Notes under the pieces: generated by a model | The model's input: only the letters and a program-made list of their open reading frames with translations | What the model was told of the DNA's origin: nothing | The model's database searches: none | Translations under genes and position numbers: made by a program | Source of the DNA: Prolixibacter sp. NT017 | Lineage (GTDB): Bacteria > Bacteroidota > Bacteroidia > Bacteroidales > Prolixibacteraceae | NCBI RefSeq assembly: GCF_009617875.1 | Contig: NZ_BLAV01000001.1 | Location: 1,550,001-1,614,000, forward strand | Direction of reading: 5' to 3' | Length of the DNA stretch: 64,000 nt | Shown here: in pieces, positions 54,948 through 63,517 of the stretch | Position numbering within the stretch: position 1 is the stretch's first letter | How the letters are laid out: each line of letters opens with the position of its first letter

Positions 54948-55394
54948 ATGAATAAACTGCTGATAATCTTTTTGGTAATGATTGTGGGGAGCCTGGTTGC
55001 CTGGCAGGGAGCCATTAATGCCCAACTCGGAAAAATGTTGTCGCATCCGTTGCAGGCTGCGTTTATTTCCTTTCTCGGAGGCACACTCGCATTGGCTGCG
55101 GCTCTGATGTTAATGCAGGTTGGTTTTCCGTCTTTCCAGGTCATCAAGGGTGTCCCGCCGTACCTGATGATTGGCGGCTTGCTGGGAGCTATATTCGTTA
55201 CCAGTGTCATCCTGTTCGTCCCGAAAATCGGTGTGGCCAACGTGTTGATAGCCGCAGTGGCCGGGCAGCTTATTCTGTCGCTCATTATCGATAACTATGG
55301 ATTGATGGGCGTTCCCAAACAACATATTTCAGTAAGTCGGATTGCCGGAACGTTGCTGGTAATCGCCGGACTGTATCTGGTGAATCAGAAGTAG
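54948..55394 (+). CDS. DMT-superfamily transporter, DUF606/YdcZ type
   Basis: 148 residues, five helices: LLIIFLVMIVGSLVAWQGAI, AAFISFLGGTLALAAALML, PYLMIGGLLGAIFVTSVIL, VLIAAVAGQLILSLIIDNYG and RIAGTLLVIAGLYLV. QGAINAQLG and the GQL..S...D..G....P....R..G..L...G pattern are characteristic of DUF606 (EamA-related half transporters). Many DUF606 proteins work in pairs; only one is here. ATG 54948 chosen (54906 is TTG). Confidence 0.9.
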   Translation: MNKLLIIFLVMIVGSLVAWQGAINAQLGKMLSHPLQAAFISFLGGTLALAAALMLMQVGFPSFQVIKGVPPYLMIGGLLGAIFVTSVILFVPKIGVANVLIAAVAGQLILSLIIDNYGLMGVPKQHISVSRIAGTLLVIAGLYLVNQK

Positions 55395-55492
55395 CCTTGT
55401 GTCTTTGGTACATTCGATTCTCTTGTTACGGATAAGTATTTTTCAATGTTCTGAATAGCTTGGTTTCAGCGGGTTTTAAAAGGCCGGAATTT

Positions 55493-55544
55493 TATGCTTA
55501 TAGAATTTTTTTTTATGCCGTGAAAAAAAAATTCTATAAGCATA
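55493..55544. repeat. Perfect 22-bp inverted repeat with poly-T/poly-A inside the stem
   Basis: Left arm 55493-55514 begins TATGCTTATAGAA and ends in nine T; right arm 55523-55544 is its exact complement; loop ATGCCGTG. Located between the convergent DMT transporter and alanine racemase genes. It may act as a bidirectional terminator, although the T-run lies within the stem. Confidence 0.9.
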
Positions 55545-55626
55545 GGATCCTAATCCTTTGCGCATCGGATTTAATTATTTACTGTTTACCCGATTTTTTG
55601 AACCGAAGCCAGGTTGTGTTTCGGGA

Positions 55627-56784
55627 TTATTCTGCCGGAATTATTTTCCGTTCGATATTCATCGGAAGCCGCGAAAGTACTTCGTAGTTCAGGGCATTGC
55701 TGATATCACTGAAAGCTGAAACATTGATTTCGGCATCGCCCTGCCGACCGATGATGACCACCTGATCGCCTAGTTTCACTTCGGGAATGGCAGAGATGTC
55801 GACCACAACCATATTCATATTCACGATTCCAATTACGTTGCAACTACGGCCACGAATGAGCACGCGCCCCTTGTTACTTAGCGAACGACTATAACCTGTT
55901 GCATAGCCTACCGGAATAAGTGCCATAAGTGTGTCCTGTTGTGCCAGGAAATGGTTGCCGTATCCAACGAATTCTCCCGTCTTAATGAGTTTGATGGACA
56001 TTACTTTGCTTTCCCAGCCCAAAATCCGGTGCAAAGGGTCGGTCCGGTTTTTTTTGTGATTGATATAATGAATAAAGGTTTCGGCACTCGACCAGAAGCC
56101 GTACTGCATAATACCGATACGAACCAAATCGAGGCGGGCGTTTGGATAAACGAAGGCAGCAGCGGAATTGGCCACATGACGATATGTGGGAGTAATTTCA
56201 TTCTTTTCCAGAATAGCACTCATCTGCCGGTAACGTTTCAGCTGTTTCTGTATGCGAACGTGGTTGGAGACACTTTCCGCACCAGCGAGATGGGTACAGA
56301 AACCTCTTACCTGGAAATGCTCCGGCTGCATTTTTATCACGTCGATGGCCTCTATCAGCTCATTCATGTTCAGCCCGGTTCGGTTCATGCCGGTTTCAAC
56401 CTCCAGATGAATTTTGGCCGACTTATTCAGTTCGCGGGCTTCTTCCAGGGCATGTTCCAGTCGTTCGAGATTGAAGACAAAGAATTCGTATCCTTTGTCA
56501 ATGGCTTCCCGCATGTGGTCCCGGCCCATGTAACCCATAATCATCACGGTGCTTTTTTTCGTCAGGCTGCGGCAAACCCGCTGAGCTTCGTCGAAATTGA
56601 AGACAGAAAAATGGTTGATACCGGCCTTTTCGAGCATGGGAACCATTTGCTCGATGCCGTGACCATAAGCATTGGCTTTAACAACCGAAGATATTTTGAC
56701 GTTTTTACCCAGTTTTTTCTTCAAAAACTGAACATTGTTAATGAGGGCGCTTTCTTTTAGCGTAATGACAGAGGTTTCCTGCAT
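55627..56784 (-). CDS. alr: Alanine racemase
   Basis: 385 residues. PLP-dependent interconversion of L- and D-alanine for peptidoglycan. The PLP lysine lies in SSVVKANAYGHGIEQMVP; the second half has IPVGYATGYSRSLSNKG and VIGIVNMNMVVVDIS from the C-terminal beta-domain. N-terminal alanine racemase barrel and C-terminal domain are both complete. Three bases after the M20 amidohydrolase gene, hence same operon. In the C-terminal signature MNM replaces the more usual MDQ/MDM; activity on alanine is probable, not certain. Confidence 0.9.
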   Translation of the reverse strand: MQETSVITLKESALINNVQFLKKKLGKNVKISSVVKANAYGHGIEQMVPMLEKAGINHFSVFNFDEAQRVCRSLTKKSTVMIMGYMGRDHMREAIDKGYEFFVFNLERLEHALEEARELNKSAKIHLEVETGMNRTGLNMNELIEAIDVIKMQPEHFQVRGFCTHLAGAESVSNHVRIQKQLKRYRQMSAILEKNEITPTYRHVANSAAAFVYPNARLDLVRIGIMQYGFWSSAETFIHYINHKKNRTDPLHRILGWESKVMSIKLIKTGEFVGYGNHFLAQQDTLMALIPVGYATGYSRSLSNKGRVLIRGRSCNVIGIVNMNMVVVDISAIPEVKLGDQVVIIGRQGDAEINVSAFSDISNALNYEVLSRLPMNIERKIIPAE

Positions 56785-56787
56785 GAA

Positions 56788-57930
56788 TTACTTGTTTTCA
56801 ATTAACAGCTTCTCGTAAAGAGTTTGGAAGATGGCCATACCGTTGCCAAGTATGTCATCCGGAAAATTAAAATCTGGATTGTGTAATTGCGGCTGGTCGG
56901 GACCGGAACCCAATCCGAAGAAGCCACCTTTGTATTTTTTCGTGTAGTACGAAAAATCTTCCGACCATTTAAACGGTTGCTCCCGGTACGCATGATCGAA
57001 TCCGTTTTTGCGGACAGCTTCTTCCAGTAGGTCGACACACTGGTCGTTGTTGACCAAGGCCGGAAAATCTTCTACATAGGAAATGGCAAATTTCAATTGT
57101 TCGTTTTCGGCTGCTTTCTCAACAACCTGTTCGGCCAGACCGGTCATTTTTTGCATATCATCGTTTTCGTACGCACGAAGGGTAACCATTACTTCGGCGT
57201 CACCCGGCGTGGTGCCAAAGGTGACTTCGCCCATACGAATGTGCACGATGGTGAGGAGGGCGAGGTCGGCAAATGCCGATTTATCTTCAAGAATTTCCGA
57301 CAGTCCCCGGATAATTTGTTCGATGGATCTCACCGGACTGATGCCATTCTCCGGCTCGGCTGCGTGTGAGGTTTTTCCGGTTAACCGGATGATCATGCCT
57401 TTGGATGCAGCCGAAAAAGTTCCCCGTCGAAGTATGATTTTTCCTTTCGGGATGCCAGGTATGTTGTGCAGGGCAAACACGTAATCCGGTTCTATTTCGG
57501 CGAAAGCCGGCGATTCGACAACATCACGGGCGCCTTGCTCTACCTCCTCTGCGGGTTGAAAGAGCAATACTGCTCTTCCTTTCTCCGGACGATTTTCGGC
57601 GATGTAAGGAGCGAGACCGGCTACCATCGACATGTGTCCATCGTGTCCGCACGAATGTGCAACACCAGAATTTTGAGAGGCATAGGGGACGTTGGTGTGT
57701 TCCAAAATGGGCAGAGCATCCAGTTCGGCACGGAACATCACGGTAGGACCAGGGTTTTTCCCTTCAAAAACGAAAGCTTTTCCGGTATGGCTGATGTCGA
57801 TGGTTTTATCGGGTTGATAGCGTTGAACAAAGTCTCTGATTCGGGCTGACGTTTGCTTTTCCCGGTTCGATACTTCGGGGTGTTGGTGTAACGTATGTCT
57901 TAGTTCGATAATTTCCTGAATGGTTGACAT
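56788..57930 (-). CDS. M20-family amidohydrolase
   Basis: 380 residues, zinc-dependent amidohydrolase of the N-acyl-L-amino acid/indole-3-acetyl amino acid hydrolase type. Metal motif: AHSCGHDGHMSMVAG; second cluster FQPAEEVEQGARDVVE; HNIPG and the C-terminal EDFSYY follow. The small dimerisation domain is visible at ~180-290. No signal peptide: cytosolic. Co-transcribed with alanine racemase, suggesting joint processing of acylated or cell-wall-derived amino acids (inference). Confidence 0.93.
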   Translation of the reverse strand: MSTIQEIIELRHTLHQHPEVSNREKQTSARIRDFVQRYQPDKTIDISHTGKAFVFEGKNPGPTVMFRAELDALPILEHTNVPYASQNSGVAHSCGHDGHMSMVAGLAPYIAENRPEKGRAVLLFQPAEEVEQGARDVVESPAFAEIEPDYVFALHNIPGIPKGKIILRRGTFSAASKGMIIRLTGKTSHAAEPENGISPVRSIEQIIRGLSEILEDKSAFADLALLTIVHIRMGEVTFGTTPGDAEVMVTLRAYENDDMQKMTGLAEQVVEKAAENEQLKFAISYVEDFPALVNNDQCVDLLEEAVRKNGFDHAYREQPFKWSEDFSYYTKKYKGGFFGLGSGPDQPQLHNPDFNFPDDILGNGMAIFQTLYEKLLIENK

Positions 57931-58028
57931 AAGCCCTGATTTTTAATTAGAAAACGAAAATTAAATAATTTAAGTGTTAAATAAGCCTAATCTTTTGTAA
58001 AGGATTTGTTTTGTTTTCTTCCCGGGAG

Positions 58029-58077
58029 AGAAAAAGCGAAACTCCGGCTAACTGGCAGGCAGTTGATTCCGGAGTTC
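58029..58077 (-). terminator. Terminator of the DFR-like reductase gene
   Basis: Minus strand: AACTCCGG and CCGGAGTT form the stem with an inner ACT/AGT pairing, followed by TCGCTTTTTCTC. It lies 41 bases past the stop at 58118. Confidence 0.75.
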
Positions 58078-58117
58078 TTAGCATTTTGCAAAAGTTCCTA
58101 AAACATCTTGTGTTCGC

Positions 58118-59185
58118 TTATTTTTTCAGCAATCCTTCATTTATGATTTGTTCGGCGTGCTCTTCGATGGTTTGCTTCAGCGGAATGTACTGAATGCCCA
58201 AATGGTTAATGCTTGGAGAGTTGTCAAATTTTACCGCATATCCGAGATTCCTTTTCAGGTATTTCCATTTGAATCCCATCATTGGCCCAACCAGGTAAAG
58301 CAAAGCACGGGGAACAAGTTTTGACGGGATGGGGTAGTTCCCGTTGTATTTTTCACGAAGAATCTGCGCTACTTCCAAGGCTGTTTTCGACTCGGAGACG
58401 GCAATGTAACGACCGTTGGCTGTAGGGGTCATCCCCGCTGCTATGTGAACTTTGGCCACATCGCGAACATCAACAAAGCCGAAAGTGAGATCCGGGACGC
58501 CGGTTTTGTATTTTCCGTTCAGGAACGAAAGCATGAAATCGATACTGGTGGAATCGGTTCGCGGTGTGAGTGAAGGTCCTAGCACGAATCCGGGATGGAC
58601 GGTCACCAGTTCCCATTGGTCTTGCTCGCCTTCCATTTTCCACGCTTCTTTTTCAGCCACGGTTTTCGAGTAGGAGTAAGGCTGGTGAGTCAGCGAGCTG
58701 GTCTTGTTCCAGTCGCGGTCGGTAAATACTCCGTTGGGTGTATTGGTCGATTCAATAGCATCGCCATACATGCTCGCCACGCTGGCCGTAAGCACAATGC
58801 GTTTCAGTGAAGGCGTAATGTTTGCCGACAGCAATACATTCCGGGTACCGCGCAGAGCCGGATCGACCAAATCTTTTTGGGCACTTTTGAAGCCGGCGAT
58901 CTTGAAAGGCGAAGCGGTGTGAAACAGCAACTCACAACCTTTCATGGCTTCCAGGAAGGAGCCCTCTTTCATCAGGTCGGCTTCGTAAACTTCCAGTTTC
59001 CCTTTCGATTTTTCAGCCATATCCAGCAGGTGCTGATATTTGGCCGTATTTGATTTATTGCGAACAGTCGTTCTTACCTTGAAGCCGTCGTCGAGCAACT
59101 GCTTTACTATCCAGGAAGCCACATAACCTGAACCACCTGTGACCAAAACGGGTTTGGACGCGTCGATTTGCACACTTGTTTTCAT
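58118..59185 (-). CDS. NAD(P)-dependent epimerase/dihydroflavonol 4-reductase-like protein
   Basis: 355 residues, extended SDR. Cofactor motif VLVTGGSGYVASWIVKQL, then VRTTVRNKS (Arg favouring NADPH), catalytic YSYSKTVAEKEAW, and VHPGFVLGPSL. Similarity pattern is to DFR/cinnamoyl-CoA reductase-type proteins found in bacteria; substrate unknown. Cytosolic. Monocistronic with its own terminator. Confidence 0.92.
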   Translation of the reverse strand: MKTSVQIDASKPVLVTGGSGYVASWIVKQLLDDGFKVRTTVRNKSNTAKYQHLLDMAEKSKGKLEVYEADLMKEGSFLEAMKGCELLFHTASPFKIAGFKSAQKDLVDPALRGTRNVLLSANITPSLKRIVLTASVASMYGDAIESTNTPNGVFTDRDWNKTSSLTHQPYSYSKTVAEKEAWKMEGEQDQWELVTVHPGFVLGPSLTPRTDSTSIDFMLSFLNGKYKTGVPDLTFGFVDVRDVAKVHIAAGMTPTANGRYIAVSESKTALEVAQILREKYNGNYPIPSKLVPRALLYLVGPMMGFKWKYLKRNLGYAVKFDNSPSINHLGIQYIPLKQTIEEHAEQIINEGLLKK

Positions 59186-59293
59186 ATCGTAGATTTTTGT
59201 CTTCGTTTAACGAGGATGGTCGTCAAACCTATCCTGAACTATGTACTGATAACAACTGAGGAGAGAGCGATGTTCGGACGCATCCGGTCGGCG

Positions 59294-60157
59294 CTAATTT
59301 TCAGGAGGCTTTTGGTGCTTTCGTTCCAGTTCGCCAAACCGGTCGTAAATGTGTCCGATGATTTCGTTGGCGCTGGTTTCGATAGGTTTGTTGGTGACGT
59401 TGATGACGGTAAAGCCGCCGCGGTCGAAAATCGTTTTGGCGTACTGTAATTCGTCGGAAACATTGCGTTTGTCGGTGTAGCTTGGATTGTCGCCATAGCC
59501 CAGCTGCGAAAGGCGTTTATGTCGTTGGGCGACCAGGTAAGTAAGGTTGATGGAAAGACCAAAAACGCGGCGCGGATCGACCTGAAACAGTTCTTCCGGA
59601 GGTTCAATACCTTTTACCAGCGGAACATTGGCTACTTTCCATCCGAACATCGACATGTAGACCGAAAGGGGCGTTTTTCCACTCCGCGAAACCCCGGTCA
59701 ACACAATCTCGGCATCTTTCAATCGTCTCGGATTTAAACCGTCATCCTGGTTCATGGCGTATTCAATGGCTTCGATGCGATCGTAGTACTGTGCGTTGAT
59801 GCGGCGATAAAGTCCGGGTACATTTACACTCTTCAAACCGATTTTATCTTCCAGGTAATTAGCCAGCGGTCCCATGAAGTCTATCTCCTTAACGCCTTCT
59901 TCACGGCAGGCTTTTAATAGTTCATGACGCAAAGCGGAATTAACCATGGTGTGGGTAATCAGTGCATTGGCTTTCTTTGCTCGCAAGACTGCCTCTTTTA
60001 TTTTTTCATTGCTTTGGACATTGGGAATGATAATAACCTGAATTTTGTTGTCAGGATACTGAATGAGGAGCGATTGAACCATGGTGTGACCTGCAACGCC
60101 GCGACCTCCCGAAACCACGAAAAGTTTATGTGCCGGTTCTTTTCTGTTATTTTCCAT
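59294..60157 (-). CDS. Pyruvate phosphate dikinase/PEP synthetase regulatory protein (DUF299)
   Basis: 287 residues. Bifunctional serine/threonine kinase and phosphorylase family that switches PPDK or PEP synthase off with ADP and on with phosphate. The P-loop-like VLTGVSRSGKTPLSVYMSMF is the family signature; KLFVVSGGRGVAGHTM at the N-terminus and YTDKRNVSDELQYAKTIFDR at the C-terminus also fit. The target enzyme gene is not in this window. Confidence 0.93.
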   Translation of the reverse strand: MENNRKEPAHKLFVVSGGRGVAGHTMVQSLLIQYPDNKIQVIIIPNVQSNEKIKEAVLRAKKANALITHTMVNSALRHELLKACREEGVKEIDFMGPLANYLEDKIGLKSVNVPGLYRRINAQYYDRIEAIEYAMNQDDGLNPRRLKDAEIVLTGVSRSGKTPLSVYMSMFGWKVANVPLVKGIEPPEELFQVDPRRVFGLSINLTYLVAQRHKRLSQLGYGDNPSYTDKRNVSDELQYAKTIFDRGGFTVINVTNKPIETSANEIIGHIYDRFGELERKHQKPPEN

Positions 60158-60249
60158 AAGTTCGTGTGGTTAGTTAGGTGGTGAATTCAATTTGGAAACG
60201 CTTGCTTTTGCGAATGCGCCGAAATTGTTTCCCTACTTAAAATACGAAT

Positions 60250-60296
60250 AATTCCATGATTTACAGTAGAAGGTGGTCACCGTAAATCATGGAATT
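60250..60296. repeat. 15-bp perfect inverted repeat
   Basis: AATTCCATGATTTAC (60250-60264) and GTAAATCATGGAATT (60282-60296) pair perfectly around a 17-base loop that itself holds GGTGGTCACC. No T-run on either side, so not a standard terminator. Lies between the PEP synthetase regulator start and the S9 peptidase stop. Confidence 0.85.
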
Positions 60297-60343
60297 AAAA
60301 TCAGCGTTGAAAAAAGAAATGAAACCCGCCTGCGCGGAATAAC

Positions 60344-62272
60344 CTATTGTTTCATCTCGGTATTATTTTCGCCTGAACCTTTCAGATAGGTATCGAGGAA
60401 GGTCAGGATTTTTCCGTAACCGTTAATTTCGTTTTCCTTTTTCCGGAAGCCGTGTCCTTCGTCGGGAAAGACGACATATTCTACGGGTACGTTGTTCTGC
60501 TTCATTGCATTCACAATTTCGTCCGATTCCACCTGCAGTACACGCGGATCGTTTTTCCCTTGTAGTACCATCACCGGATTTTTAATCTGGTCGGCGTGGA
60601 ACAGCGGCGAAATGTTGTAAAGACGGACTGAATCGGCAGTAAAGGGATCGCCCATTTCTGCATACAACGCTTTTCGAAAAGACTCCCAGTAAGGCGGAAT
60701 CGATTTTAGCGTGCGCAACCAGTTCGTAACGCCAAATAAGTCGACACCTACTTTAAATTCATTGGGATGGAAAGTCATGGCTGCCATGGTCATGTAGCCA
60801 CCGTACGAACCGCCGATGATACCAATCTTTTCCGGGTCTATGTAATCGAGCGTTTGCAAATACTTCTTCCCGTAAATACAATCCATCAAATCTTTGTCAC
60901 CGTGATCCTGATCATCCATTTTGTAAAAGGTTTTGCCATAGCCGCTACTGCCCCGGTTGTTCACTGCCAGGATAGCGTAATTATGGTTGACCAGGTACTG
61001 AATCAAAGCAAAGTAACCGGTTCTCGATTGGCCTCCGGGACCTCCGTGTACCCAGATCAGGGCTGGTACCTTGTTATCGGCAGATGCATTAATCGGCTTG
61101 TAGAAGATAGCCGGTATTTTCAAACTGTCGAATGAATTGAAGCGCACCACTTCAGCTGCAACCAAATCATCCGGATTGATATCCGGGTTCAGCGAGTTGG
61201 TCAGTTTTTTCAGTTCTTTCGTGCCGAAGTCATAAACGTAGATATTGGTCGGCGCTTTGGAGGTTCCGACCGAAAGGCGCATTTTATCTTCATTATCCGA
61301 AATGGATACTCCGAGAATGTTTCCATCCGGAATATCGGGGAAAGCAACCTCTTGTCCGGTGGCATTGTCCAAAACGATGATTTTATTACGGGCGTCTTCG
61401 TTCACACCAATGACCCGGTACTTTTCGTTCTCCGAATTGTAACTGAAGGCTACGTCCCAGTTGCTCTGATAAAGCGGTTCTCTACTTCCGTCCGCTATGT
61501 TGTATTTCACGAGGTACATGAATTCTGAATCGGCATCGGTCCGGTAGAAAAATGAGCTACCATCTTTACTAAAGCCGGAAGCCGTATAAATTCCGGGGAA
61601 ATCGGGTTGTGATATCTCAGTACGCTGTCCGGTTTTCAAATCGACCAGGAAAAGTTTGGTTTCGCTGGTGGTGATGTTTTGTGCCAGTGCCAGGTATTTC
61701 TCATCCCACGAAATGCCGCTGATTTCAAGACCGTCGTTGTTTTGATAGAGCATTTCCGGCTTCCATTCTCCGATTTTCATCTTATACAGATCGAAGAAAC
61801 GCGGGTCGCGCTTATTCGACAGGTAGTACATTTCTGTTTTGTCTTTGTTCCATCCGGCGAAACTGGCTTTTTCTTTTTCCCCCGGCGTCAGATCGACAAC
61901 CGAGCTATCGGATGAAAGCAGATAAAGATGACTGATTTCGTTACCGCCTTTATCGGCTGAATAGATAATCTGATCGGTTCCGGGAACGTAATCAACCGGG
62001 AAAATGGACTCGACTTTGGAATCGGTAATCTGCTTTTTCGTTCCGTCATCGAGGTTGATTTCGTATAGGTTGTAAATACCTGATTCGTTACTGCATATCA
62101 GTAATTTCGATTCGTCGGAATTGAATTGTCCGCCAAAAATGTTTTTGTTCTTGTAAAACTGGTCAATTGAGTACTGCTTGACCGTGCGTTGAGGTTCTTC
62201 CGGTTTCTGTTTACAGGCAAACATAGTTACCGTCAGGAGCAGGATGAAAGCATGAAAGGCTGTCTTTTTCAT
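60344..62272 (-). CDS. S9-family prolyl oligopeptidase-type peptidase, lipoprotein
   Basis: 642 residues. Signal peptide with FAC lipobox (TVTMFACKQ). An N-terminal seven-bladed propeller (repeats such as GQFNSDESKLLICSNESG, VDYVPGTDQIIYSADKGG, ASGFSKDGSSFFYRTDA) is followed by an alpha/beta hydrolase domain. Triad: Ser in IGIIGGSYGGYMTM, Asp in GKNDPRV, His in FPDEGHGFRK. Dipeptidyl- or acylaminoacyl-peptidase-like; lipid-anchored, so it processes peptides in the periplasm or at the surface. Confidence 0.95.
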   Translation of the reverse strand: MKKTAFHAFILLLTVTMFACKQKPEEPQRTVKQYSIDQFYKNKNIFGGQFNSDESKLLICSNESGIYNLYEINLDDGTKKQITDSKVESIFPVDYVPGTDQIIYSADKGGNEISHLYLLSSDSSVVDLTPGEKEKASFAGWNKDKTEMYYLSNKRDPRFFDLYKMKIGEWKPEMLYQNNDGLEISGISWDEKYLALAQNITTSETKLFLVDLKTGQRTEISQPDFPGIYTASGFSKDGSSFFYRTDADSEFMYLVKYNIADGSREPLYQSNWDVAFSYNSENEKYRVIGVNEDARNKIIVLDNATGQEVAFPDIPDGNILGVSISDNEDKMRLSVGTSKAPTNIYVYDFGTKELKKLTNSLNPDINPDDLVAAEVVRFNSFDSLKIPAIFYKPINASADNKVPALIWVHGGPGGQSRTGYFALIQYLVNHNYAILAVNNRGSSGYGKTFYKMDDQDHGDKDLMDCIYGKKYLQTLDYIDPEKIGIIGGSYGGYMTMAAMTFHPNEFKVGVDLFGVTNWLRTLKSIPPYWESFRKALYAEMGDPFTADSVRLYNISPLFHADQIKNPVMVLQGKNDPRVLQVESDEIVNAMKQNNVPVEYVVFPDEGHGFRKKENEINGYGKILTFLDTYLKGSGENNTEMKQ

Positions 62273-62528
62273 AAGTTACATTTTAAAATTATAAGTGCAT
62301 ATATGGTCTCATTATGAGGCATCCGGAGTTTTATGTGGGATAGCTTTTTTCCGGGGAGCAGCGATAGTGCTGCAACAGTTAGAGAGTTTTCACCAGGTTA
62401 AAGTTAGTCTGAACGAAAAACCATAGCCATTTCTGTCTTGTGTTCAGTGCCTTATAAATTTACACTCTTTTCATGAAAATCAAAACAGGGAAGGAATAAT
62501 GAACAAATTCCGGAAAGGAGGCTGTTAG

Positions 62529-63050
62529 CTAATCGGGATAACTAACATACAATAGTCCGTTGGTTTGGAAAACAGGGTGCTTTTGGAGGCCTTTGTATTC
62601 CATTACTAATCGTTGGGCTACGCGTTGACTTGCCTTGTTTTTGGGGTGCATATAAGCTCTTATTTCGGCTGCGTTTTTATTCTGAAAAAGGTATTGAAGC
62701 AGTCTTCGGGTTGCTTCGGTCGCATAGCCGTGGCCGGTCATTCCGGGAAACAAAGTGTAGTAACACTCATACACACCTTGAGTTTCCAATGGCGATGCTC
62801 CGACGGATCCAAGCATCTCGTCTTTGTCTTTTAAAGCAACGGTTAGGGCTAATACCGGTTCGTTGGATAAGTAACTGTTCAGGATGTAATCGAACAATCG
62901 GCGGGCACCCTTACGGGTTTTTTGCTCTTTCGTGAACATGAGGTACCGGGTACATGCCCGGTTGGTCATAAAATTGATAAAAGGCTCCTTGTCTTTTGGT
63001 TGCATTTCCCGCAAAAACAGTCGATCGGTATGTAATACCGGAACCGTCAT
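62529..63050 (-). CDS. GNAT N-acetyltransferase, RimJ/RimL type
   Basis: 173 residues. LHTDRLFLREMQPKDKEPFI at the N-terminus and the acetyl-CoA site FPGMTGHGYATEATRRLLQY are the RimJ/RimL-type pattern, followed by AYMHPKNKASQRVAQRLVME. Substrate may be a ribosomal protein N-terminus or small amine; unknown. The start overlaps the preceding gene's stop by 4 bases. Confidence 0.93.
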   Translation of the reverse strand: MTVPVLHTDRLFLREMQPKDKEPFINFMTNRACTRYLMFTKEQKTRKGARRLFDYILNSYLSNEPVLALTVALKDKDEMLGSVGASPLETQGVYECYYTLFPGMTGHGYATEATRRLLQYLFQNKNAAEIRAYMHPKNKASQRVAQRLVMEYKGLQKHPVFQTNGLLYVSYPD

Positions 63051-63352
63051 GCTTGTGAAAGCTTGTTTAACATTGTTATTTGTATTGGGTACACAAGTAT
63101 TTTATTTATTTCTTCCATAGCCGAATTGAACTCCGGCGAACTAATATATTTTTCCCAGGTTTTTTGATCTTGCCAGGTTTCCATCAAATAAAACTTTTCA
63201 GGTGCGTATGTATTTTGAAAGAGCTCGAAACGTGGACATTTATACTCATCCCGGGCAATTTCACAAAGTACTTCTAGCAAGCTGCGCAATCGTTCGACCA
63301 GGTTACTGTTCGTTTCAAAAATGACCAGGATGGATACCATTTCTTCTTTCAT
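63047..63352 (-). CDS. Antibiotic biosynthesis monooxygenase (ABM)-domain protein
   Basis: 101 residues, ferredoxin-like ABM fold: MVSILVIFETNSNLVERLRS, CPRFELFQNTYAPEKFYLME, WQDQKTWEKYISSPEF. Small dimeric proteins of this type are quinol monooxygenases or heme-binding relatives, with no cofactor motif to read. Possible start MVSILVIF (63340). Overlaps the GNAT gene (ATGA), same operon. Confidence 0.88.
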   Translation of the reverse strand: MKEEMVSILVIFETNSNLVERLRSLLEVLCEIARDEYKCPRFELFQNTYAPEKFYLMETWQDQKTWEKYISSPEFNSAMEEINKILVYPIQITMLNKLSQA

Positions 63353-63454
63353 GAGATGCAGTTAGGCTTAGGTTATTTACAAGATAAGAATAGTTGGAAG
63401 ATTTATCGGCATTGTGAAGTGTTAATCGGACCTGAGACAAGGGGAAGGTGTGAG

Positions 63455-63494
63455 GAAAAAGAAACTGCAGATTCATCCCGGAATCTGCAGTTTT
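63455..63494 (-). terminator. Terminator of the PepSY-like gene
   Basis: Minus strand: AAACTGCAGATTC pairs with GAATCTGCAGTTT (perfect 13 bp, short loop) followed by CTTTTTCC. 23 bases after the stop at 63518. Confidence 0.88.
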
Positions 63495-63517
63495 GAATGA
63501 AGTATATGTAGCCACAT

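Noticed and set aside
55939..56760. 273-codon plus-strand ORF
   Set aside because: Exactly antisense to alanine racemase, which has clear family motifs; the shadow protein has none.
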